Below, in pieces: positions 57,612 through 64,000 of a stretch of 64,000 bases of DNA (position 1 is its first letter; each line of letters begins with the position of its first letter). The stretch lies in the NCBI GenBank assembly GCA_963726085.1, contig CAVSAR010000011.1, positions 124,001 through 188,000 on the forward strand, read 5' to 3'. Source of the stretch: ZC4RG30 sp963726085. GTDB taxonomy: Bacteria; Pseudomonadota; Gammaproteobacteria; Steroidobacterales; Steroidobacteraceae. The notes under the pieces were generated by a model. The model had not been told where the DNA came from. It saw only the letters and a list, made by a program, of their open reading frames with translations, and searched no databases. Both the position numbers and the translations under genes were made by a program.

Positions 57612-58616
57612 ATGAAGACCCGGTCACTGGCCTGCCTGTTGCTGTCCACCCTGCTCTGTGGTCTCGCGCTGCCGGCCGCTGCGCAGCAGCCGGCCCAGGG
57701 TCCCTGCAATCGGGCCTGCCTCGAAGGCTATGTCGACCGGTACCTCGATGCCATGCAAGCCAAGCAGGTCAGTTCCGACCTGTTTGCCCGGGATAGCAAG
57801 TTCACTGAGAACGGCGTGCGCCTGCCCCTGGGTGGCGAGGGGCTGTGGTTTGCGATGTCGGGAAGGGGCAGCTACAAGTTCTACGTTCCGGACACCGAAA
57901 CCCAGCAGGTGGCCTTCATCGGCACGCTGCGCGAGGGCGGCAAGAGCCCCACGGACGGCACGCTGGTGGCAATTGCGCTGCGCCTGAAGATCGCCAAGGA
58001 CAGAATCACCGAGGTGGAGCAACTGGTGATTCGACCGGAGACGCCGCTGGGCGGCGCGGCCGCCGCCGCTCCACCCCCACGCTTTCCGCCGGCGGCGGAG
58101 GCCATTGAAAAGCTGGGGGCTCCGAATCCTGTGTATGCGCAAGTGATCCCCGAATCCAAGCGCCCGTCCCGCGAAGACATGATCAGGACCGCCAACTACT
58201 ACTTCGCCGGCCTGCAGCGCAATGATGGCAAGGGCTACTACCCGTTCACCGACGATTGCGACCGGATCGAGAACGGCATGAAGACCACCAACAATCCGCA
58301 ACGTGATCCGGTCACCGGCCAGACCGTGGTGCGCGGCTGCAAGAAGCAGTTCGAAGAGTCACTCAAGGGGATAGTCTCGCGCATCCGCGATCGGCGTTTC
58401 GTTGCCGTGGACCGGGAACGGGGCATCGTCTTTGCGTTTGGCTTTTTCGATCACTACAGCATCAACTGGACCTGGCAATTGGCCGAACTGTTCAAGATCG
58501 AGAACGGCCAGATCCGGCGCATCGAGGCGGTCTTCCTGCGCGCACCCTTTGGCATCAATTCCGGCTGGAGCACCTACGAACAGGGCATGTCGGAAGAGCC
58601 CCAGGCGGTCAGGTAG
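57612..58616 (+). CDS. secreted DUF8021-like protein, paralogue B
   Basis: A 334-residue protein with signal MKTRSLACLLLSTLLCGLALPAAA. CNRACLEGYVDRYLDAM, SKFTENGVRLPLGGEGLWFAMSG and the C-terminal QLAELFKIENGQIRRIEAVFLRAPFG parallel paralogue A block by block. GAAAAAPPP is a flexible insert. It lies 14 bp after the GDSL hydrolase and is probably cotranscribed with it. The two paralogues may bind or process a common substrate. Confidence 0.8.
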   Translation: MKTRSLACLLLSTLLCGLALPAAAQQPAQGPCNRACLEGYVDRYLDAMQAKQVSSDLFARDSKFTENGVRLPLGGEGLWFAMSGRGSYKFYVPDTETQQVAFIGTLREGGKSPTDGTLVAIALRLKIAKDRITEVEQLVIRPETPLGGAAAAAPPPRFPPAAEAIEKLGAPNPVYAQVIPESKRPSREDMIRTANYYFAGLQRNDGKGYYPFTDDCDRIENGMKTTNNPQRDPVTGQTVVRGCKKQFEESLKGIVSRIRDRRFVAVDRERGIVFAFGFFDHYSINWTWQLAELFKIENGQIRRIEAVFLRAPFGINSGWSTYEQGMSEEPQAVR

Positions 58617-58694
58617 CGAGCTGCTCGATGTCCTTTAACAGACTGATCCGGACCACCTCACCCGTCTGAAGGTATTAATCCCGTCTGGCCGTCA

Positions 58695-61352
58695 TCAGAT
58701 CCACGCACGTCGCAGTAACCACACTTTGACGCCCTGCGTCAGCAGCAGATAGCAGAGCATCGTCGCCGCGATGATTGGCCAGTACAGCGATGGCAACGGC
58801 GAAAATCCGAGGTAGCGTCCCAGTGGCAGGAATGGGATGGCGATCCCGATCACCATGATGGCCGCGCCGGTAAACAACACTGGCCAGGACGACCGGCTTT
58901 GCAGGAACGGGATCTGGTTGGTCCGGATGACGTGAATGACCAGGGTCTGCGTCAGGAGGCTCTCGACGAACCAGCCCGTCTGGAACAGGCTCGCGCTATG
59001 CGCTGCCGCCTGCGGTGTGGACACGTCCCAGCATTTAAACACGTACAACATGACAAAGTACGTCGTGTAGTCGAACACCGATGAGCACGGACCGATGAAC
59101 AGCACAAAGCGTGTCAGTTGCCCGATATCCCAGCGTCGCGGGGCAGTGATCCGCTCCGCGTCGACTGTGTCGGATGGAATGGCGGTCTGGCTGATGTCGT
59201 AGAGCAGGTTGTTGGCCAGGATCTGCACCGGCAGCATCGGCAGGAATGGCAGGATCACACTGGCGCCGAGCACGCTGAACATGTTGCCGAAGTTGCTCGA
59301 TGCGCCCATCCGAACGTACTTGACGATGTTGGAGAAGACCTTGCGCCCCTCCATCACGCCCTCGTCGAGCACCAACAGCGATTTTTCGAGCAGGATCAGG
59401 TCAGCGGACGCCTTGGCGATGTCCACAGCGGTATCCACGCTAATGCCCACATCGGCGACATGCAGCGCGGGAGCGTCGTTAATGCCGTCGCCCATGTAGC
59501 CGACGATGTGCTGGCGCGATTGCAGGGCCCCGATGATCCGCTGCTTGTGCGCGGGCGTGACGCGCGCGAACAGCGTGGTCCTCCAGGCGGCGTCGGCGAG
59601 CTGGTCGTCACTGAGCTTCTCGAGCTCGTCACCCAGCAGGACAAACTCCGTAGCGAGCCCTACCTCCTTGCAGATCTTGCGGGCCACCAGGTCGTTGTCG
59701 CCGGTCAGCACCTTGACCGCAACCCCGTGACCCTGCAGCGCCTCGATCGCGGCCATGGCGCCCTCCTTGGGCGGATCGAGAAATGCAACATAGCCTCGCA
59801 GCACCAAGTCGCATTCATCGGCCTTGCTGTAGGGAGTCGCATGCCCGACTGCCGCGCCGCGCGCCTCCGTATCCCTGGTAGCAATGGCCAACACCCGGAA
59901 GCCGTCCGCGCTCAGCAGCTCATACTCCTTCTTCAAGTCTTCAATGTGCTGGTGGTCCATCGAAAGCAATGCGCCATCGAGCTCGGCGCTGGCACACCTC
60001 TGGAATATGGATTCCGGAGCCCCCTTGGAGATGATGCGATCCTTGCCATCGGAAGTGCGGATTACCACGGACACGATGCGGCGCTGAAAGTCGAACGGGA
60101 TCTCGTCCACCTTTTCGTATTCTGGAACCTTGGCGTCCGCATGCTGCTCGGTATGAGCCAGCACCGCGCGGTCCAGGACATTCGTCAGCCCCGTCTGGAA
60201 GTGGCAGTTTAGGTATGCAAGCGCGAGCACGCCTTCGTCTTCGTGCAGCATCACATTGCAGTGCCGCTCGAGAATGACCCGATCCACGGTGAGCGTGCCG
60301 GTCTTGTCGGTGCACAACACGTCCATGGCGCCCAGGTTCTGGATCGAGTCGATTCGCTTGACGATGACTTTCTTGCGGCCCATCGCGACGGCACCCTTGG
60401 ACAGGCACACCGTCACGATCATTGGCAGCATTTCGGGCGTCAGCCCAACGGCCACCGCAAGTGCGAAGAAGAACGCCTGCAGCCAGTTGCCCTTGGTCAG
60501 TCCGTTGATGACGAACACCAGCGGCACCATGACGGCCATGAAGCGCAGCATCAGCCATGTGAACCGGGCAATACCGCGATCGAAGGCGGTTGCGGGCTGC
60601 TGCTCCTGAAGTGACTCGGCCATGCCGCCGAGATAGGTGTCATTGCCGGTCGCGACTACGATCGCCTGGGCGACGCCGCTCTCGATGCTGGTGCCCAGGA
60701 AGGCGACGCAGGCCGAGTCGATCGGGCTTTTCGCCGCCACCGCAGGATCCTTCTCGACGGCGCACTTCTCCACCGGGAAGCTTTCCCCAGTCAGTGCCCC
60801 CTGGATCACGAACAGATCCCTGGCCTGGACGATGCGCACATCGCCTGGAACCATGTCTCCTGCCACGAGGTGCACCAGATCGCCTGGAACAAGCTGCGCA
60901 AGCGCGACATCCTGCCAGGCGCCGTCGCGCATTACGTTGGCCTTGACCGAAATCATCGCCTTCAACTTCGCGGCCGCACCGCTGGCCCTGGCCTCCTGGA
61001 ACAGCTTCAGACCGACGCTCAGGACTATCATCAACACCATCATTGACGCGGCGCGCACGTCGCCAGTCGCAAACGAAATGATCGCCAGCGTCGCCAGCAA
61101 GATTACCAACGGGTTGATGATCGAACGCCAGAGCAGCGTCGCGAACCCCGACCCCTGATCCCTGGCCAGGACGTTGGGTCCGTATTGCGCCAAACGCGCA
61201 CCGGCTTCCAGGGACGTCAGTCCCTGGGGACCGGTCCTCAGCTTGGCGAAGACATCGGCCGCTTCGAGCGTGGCTGACTCCACCACGAGCGGCGACACAT
61301 GGATTGCGGCGGCCTGGTGTCGGCGTACATCTAGTGAGCGCTTGGGCAGCAC
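58695..61352 (-). CDS. mgtA: magnesium-transporting P-type ATPase (MgtA/MgtB type)
   Basis: An 885-residue P-type IIIB ATPase. The actuator domain has LTGESFP (T188-F192 region). The phosphorylation site is D349 in CTDKTGTLT. The hinge has GYMGDGINDAPAL, and the membrane domain has VGLTPEMLPMIV, a IIIB pattern. It imports Mg2+ across the inner membrane. The start is a GTG at 61352 without a strong ribosome site. hemJ lies upstream on the same strand with a 92-bp gap holding a small hairpin. No leader peptide such as MgtL was found. Confidence 0.93.
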   Translation of the reverse strand: MLPKRSLDVRRHQAAAIHVSPLVVESATLEAADVFAKLRTGPQGLTSLEAGARLAQYGPNVLARDQGSGFATLLWRSIINPLVILLATLAIISFATGDVRAASMMVLMIVLSVGLKLFQEARASGAAAKLKAMISVKANVMRDGAWQDVALAQLVPGDLVHLVAGDMVPGDVRIVQARDLFVIQGALTGESFPVEKCAVEKDPAVAAKSPIDSACVAFLGTSIESGVAQAIVVATGNDTYLGGMAESLQEQQPATAFDRGIARFTWLMLRFMAVMVPLVFVINGLTKGNWLQAFFFALAVAVGLTPEMLPMIVTVCLSKGAVAMGRKKVIVKRIDSIQNLGAMDVLCTDKTGTLTVDRVILERHCNVMLHEDEGVLALAYLNCHFQTGLTNVLDRAVLAHTEQHADAKVPEYEKVDEIPFDFQRRIVSVVIRTSDGKDRIISKGAPESIFQRCASAELDGALLSMDHQHIEDLKKEYELLSADGFRVLAIATRDTEARGAAVGHATPYSKADECDLVLRGYVAFLDPPKEGAMAAIEALQGHGVAVKVLTGDNDLVARKICKEVGLATEFVLLGDELEKLSDDQLADAAWRTTLFARVTPAHKQRIIGALQSRQHIVGYMGDGINDAPALHVADVGISVDTAVDIAKASADLILLEKSLLVLDEGVMEGRKVFSNIVKYVRMGASSNFGNMFSVLGASVILPFLPMLPVQILANNLLYDISQTAIPSDTVDAERITAPRRWDIGQLTRFVLFIGPCSSVFDYTTYFVMLYVFKCWDVSTPQAAAHSASLFQTGWFVESLLTQTLVIHVIRTNQIPFLQSRSSWPVLFTGAAIMVIGIAIPFLPLGRYLGFSPLPSLYWPIIAATMLCYLLLTQGVKVWLLRRAWI

Positions 61353-61395
61353 GATCGAATTGCGCTAAGGCGCTTTACCTCGCGGACCTATATCA

Positions 61396-61412
61396 GCCAC
61401 TACCGCAGTGGC
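61396..61412. repeat. 6-bp stem-loop between hemJ and mgtA
   Basis: GCCACT-ACCGC-AGTGGC forms a perfect 6-bp stem with a five-base loop, 44 bases before the mgtA start. It could be part of an mgtA leader or a weak hemJ terminator. No T-run is seen. Confidence 0.35.
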
Positions 61413-61444
61413 GACAGTCCTGTGACCCCTGATGCATTCCCCGT

Positions 61445-61858
61445 TCAGAATGGCTTGAGCACCACCAGCCACAGGATGGCCAGCAGCAGCAGCAGCGGCA
61501 CCTCGTTGTACCAGCGCAGGGCCGTCGCGCCAGGCAGCGGCGCGTCAACCTGCATGCGCTTCATGAACAGGCGCATCGAGAGGTGATACGCGATCAACAG
61601 CAGGACCATGCCGATCTTGGCGTGCAGCCATCGGCCCTGGAATCCGATCATCTGCCCGAGCCACAATCCAGTGGCCAGGGCGAACACGGCCATGATGCTG
61701 GTGAAGTGATACAGGCGACGCGCCATTACCTTGAGCCGCCGCACGTCCTCGCCAGCGGCCTTGCCCTCGACGTAATGCACGAAGATGCGCGGCAGGTACA
61801 AGATGCCTGCCATCCACGAGATGATTGCCAGCAGGTGCAGGGCCTTTACATACAGCAT
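61445..61858 (-). CDS. hemJ: HemJ-type protoporphyrinogen IX oxidase
   Basis: A 137-residue membrane protein (UPF0093) with four helices. YVKALHLLAIISWMAGILYLPRIFVYH-type opening (conserved His8) and RRLYHFTSIMAVFALATGLWLG are family motifs, as is LHAKIGMVLLLIAYHL. HemJ oxidises protoporphyrinogen IX in bacteria without HemG/HemY. The gene is 8 kb away from the haem cluster and not obviously co-regulated with it. Confidence 0.92.
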   Translation of the reverse strand: MLYVKALHLLAIISWMAGILYLPRIFVHYVEGKAAGEDVRRLKVMARRLYHFTSIMAVFALATGLWLGQMIGFQGRWLHAKIGMVLLLIAYHLSMRLFMKRMQVDAPLPGATALRWYNEVPLLLLLAILWLVVLKPF

Positions 61859-61918
61859 GCGCGGCAGTCTAGCCCATGATCGGGCACGCCGCGCCCGACG
61901 ATCCCCGGTGGTGTGGCG

Positions 61919-64000
61919 CTAGCGTTTCGGTCGCAGCCCCCGCACCGGCTCCGCGTCCAGCGGATTTTCGGGCCAGTAGTGGCGCGGATAGCGGCCGCGC
62001 ATGTCCTTGCGCACCTCGGCGTAACTGCCGCGCCAGAAGCCGGCAAGGTCGCGCGTGATCTGCATGGGCCGGCGCGCCGGGGACAGCAGCTTCAAGGTGA
62101 TCGGCACGGCGCCACCGGCGACCCGCGGCGTGTCCGCCAGGCCGAACACCTCCTGCATGCGCACCTCGATGCACGGCGCACTCGCGTCGTCGTAATCCAC
62201 AGCCATGCGGGAACCAGTGGGCACGACCACGTGGGTGGGCGCCCAGGTATCCAGTGTTGCCCTTTGCGCGCGCGTCAGGCGCGACAGCAGCGCCTCCATC
62301 AGCATCGGTTCCGGAAGCTTGCCCAGCCCCTGATGGCCTGCCAGATACGGCGCCAGCCAGGAATCAGGATCCGCCAGCAGGGCTGCAGCGTCGAACGAAG
62401 GAAAGTCCCGGACACTGCCACCGGGTGCGGTGCCAGCCTGCAACGCGACGAAACGCAACCGCGCCAGCAGGCGCCGCGACGCATCGCTCCATGGCAATGC
62501 ATCAAGCCCGGCACACTGCAGCTGTGCCAGCAGGGCCGCGAGCAACTGCTGGGGATCGGTCTCGACACGCTGCTCGAACAACACCAGTGCGCCCAGGCGC
62601 CGCACGCGGCGCGAGCGCAACGCGCCGGTCTTGGCGTCCGCCTCCGTCTCGACCGCGTCGGTCACCTGGCTTCCCAGTGCTGCCTCCAGCTGCGCGCGCG
62701 TCAGGGGTGCCGCAAGCCGAATCCGTGCCATGGCGCCCGCGGCATCGTCCAGGTCCAGTGCCACGAGGTATTCGGCGTTGGCCAGCGTGGACACCTGCGC
62801 TATCTGCGCCCCGCGCCCATTGGCAAGCAGGTAGCGCTGGCCGGCGCGCCCATCCGCGGCAGGGCGGCGCTGCGCCACGCGATCGGGCCAGGCCCACGCC
62901 AGCAGGCCGCCGGCTTCGGCATCATCGCCAGGGGCAACCGCGCCGCGGGCGCCGTAGCGGCGCGCCAGCTCACGCACGCGGGCGATGCTGCCGGCATCCA
63001 TGCCGCGCACTTCGCCGCGCAGGATTTCCAGGCGGGTGCGAAGGTCCGGATCCGACGCGGCACGCAGCAGGTCCCGTTCGGTGAGCAATGCCGCCAATTG
63101 CGCTGCCAGGGATTCATGCGCCGTGCCACGTGCGCGAACCAGCATATGTGCCAGGCGTGGATGCAGGCCGGTCTGGGCCATGGCCTGCCCCATCTTCGTC
63201 ACGGCGCCGGATTCATCAACGGCTTCGAGCTTGCGCAGCAGGTCGCGGGCCTGGGCGAAACTTGCGGCTGGCGGCGCATTCAGCCACTTCAGCTCGGATG
63301 CATCTCGCGTACCCCACACCGCCAGCTCCAGGGCCAGCGGTGCCAGGTCCGTGCTGAGAATTTCCGGTGGGGTCTGTGGCGCCAGCGTAGCGTGCATGCC
63401 TTCACTCCACAGGCGCCACGCGTCACCGGGCGCGGAGCGACCGGATCGACCAGCACGCTGCGTGGCTGAGGCTTGCGAGATACGCACGGTCTCCAGTCGC
63501 TGCATGCCCGTGGACGGGTCAAATAGCGATCGCCGCTCCAGGCCCGCGTCAACTACCGCGCACACGCCCGGGATGGTGAGGCTGGTCTCGGCGATATTGG
63601 TGGCGAGGATCAGCTTGCGACGCCCGGCGGACGCCGGATCCAGCACCCGCTGTTGCGCGGCGAGGTCCAGGTCCCCATACAACACATGCACATCCGCTGA
63701 CGAGTGCACGACTGCCGCCAGCAGGTTGCGCAACCGATGGATTTCCGGTGTTCCCGGCAGGAACACCAGAACGTCGCCGCGCGATTGATCCAGCGCGGTC
63801 TGGACCGCCGCGCATAGGGGCTCCAGTTCGCGCGCGGTCAGCGTGCGGCCCTGCGGCAGCGCCGGCAGTCCCTTGCCCAGGTGATGGATGGCCACGGGAA
63901 ATATGCGTCCCGTGGCCGTGATGACCGGCGCGTTGCCCAGCAGACCGGCCACGGCGGCCGCGTCCAGTGTCGCCGACATCACCAGCAGGTGCAGCTGTGG
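61919..64000 (-). CDS. hrpB: ATP-dependent helicase HrpB, partial (N-terminus missing)
   Basis: The last 693 codons or so of a DEAH-box helicase of the HrpB type that continues beyond the right edge. Motif III (MSATLD) lies near 63979. Motif IV-VI regions are DVLVFLPGTPEIHRLR, ILATNIAETSLTIPGV and QRAGRSGRSAPGDAWRLW. The C-terminal HrpB domain ends DMRGRYPRHYWPENPLDAEP, a diagnostic tail. It probably acts on RNA. hemJ lies 60 bp away, downstream on the same strand. Confidence 0.94.
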   Translation of the reverse strand, partial: PQLHLLVMSATLDAAAVAGLLGNAPVITATGRIFPVAIHHLGKGLPALPQGRTLTARELEPLCAAVQTALDQSRGDVLVFLPGTPEIHRLRNLLAAVVHSSADVHVLYGDLDLAAQQRVLDPASAGRRKLILATNIAETSLTIPGVCAVVDAGLERRSLFDPSTGMQRLETVRISQASATQRAGRSGRSAPGDAWRLWSEGMHATLAPQTPPEILSTDLAPLALELAVWGTRDASELKWLNAPPAASFAQARDLLRKLEAVDESGAVTKMGQAMAQTGLHPRLAHMLVRARGTAHESLAAQLAALLTERDLLRAASDPDLRTRLEILRGEVRGMDAGSIARVRELARRYGARGAVAPGDDAEAGGLLAWAWPDRVAQRRPAADGRAGQRYLLANGRGAQIAQVSTLANAEYLVALDLDDAAGAMARIRLAAPLTRAQLEAALGSQVTDAVETEADAKTGALRSRRVRRLGALVLFEQRVETDPQQLLAALLAQLQCAGLDALPWSDASRRLLARLRFVALQAGTAPGGSVRDFPSFDAAALLADPDSWLAPYLAGHQGLGKLPEPMLMEALLSRLTRAQRATLDTWAPTHVVVPTGSRMAVDYDDASAPCIEVRMQEVFGLADTPRVAGGAVPITLKLLSPARRPMQITRDLAGFWRGSYAEVRKDMRGRYPRHYWPENPLDAEPVRGLRPKR

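Noticed and set aside
61353..61444. mgtL-like leader peptide or magnesium riboswitch before mgtA
   Set aside because: The gap is only 92 bp, with one 6-bp hairpin and no convincing short proline-rich frame.

Overview
The window is GC-rich DNA, roughly 63-65% by eye, with tightly packed genes. Many of these are coupled through ATGA, GTGA or TGATG overlaps. The protein families point to a gammaproteobacterium: SlyX, a CmoA-type enzyme, HrpB, an L-Ara4N lipid A operon, HemJ and HemN. They suggest something in or near the Xanthomonadales/Nevskiales, but no gene here fixes the genus. No phage, integron, insertion sequence or CRISPR array was seen.

Layout. 1-9000: the start of an AcrB-like RND pump, an RNA-binding RRM protein, a small DUF6491-like secreted protein, and a complete three-gene RND efflux operon read leftward. 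9354-17131: a leftward arn operon for 4-amino-4-deoxy-L-arabinose modification of lipid A. Here arnA is split into separate formyltransferase and decarboxylase genes, and the last gene resembles half of a FemAB/GNAT protein. 17288-21247: a sigma / FecR / TonB-receptor signalling operon. 21395-26936: envelope proteins, two of which carry a single CxxCH haem motif. 26993-29465: a sigma / zinc anti-sigma / lipoprotein subtilisin operon. 29467-37694: two hybrid histidine kinases, one a 2203-residue soluble protein with twelve near-identical 92-residue HAMP units. 37907-45626: small membrane and secreted proteins, a nonsense-interrupted gene with an intact relative nearby, a membrane pseudokinase with a Calx-beta-like tail, a CAT-anticodon tRNA, an EF-hand/erythromycin-esterase-like protein, slyX, and a secreted zinc-phospholipase-like protein. 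45597-53397: a Fur-box-like palindrome between a lipoprotein hydrolase and a haem cluster, hemA - hemC(D) - sensor kinase - response regulator - hemE - hemN. 53374-55744: an ICMT-like methyltransferase, a CmoA-like enzyme and a CPBP protease. 55704-58616: a GDSL hydrolase flanked by two DUF8021-like paralogues. 58695-64000: an MgtA-type magnesium ATPase, hemJ and part of hrpB.

The most notable item is the haem cluster. A complete two-component system sits inside a run of overlapping tetrapyrrole genes, behind a near-consensus Fur palindrome. This recalls the haem-locus two-component system Hklep/Rrlep described in Leptospira. The giant HAMP-array kinase and the membrane pseudokinase are the next most interesting. 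All functional calls come from reading motifs by eye; no database search was possible.
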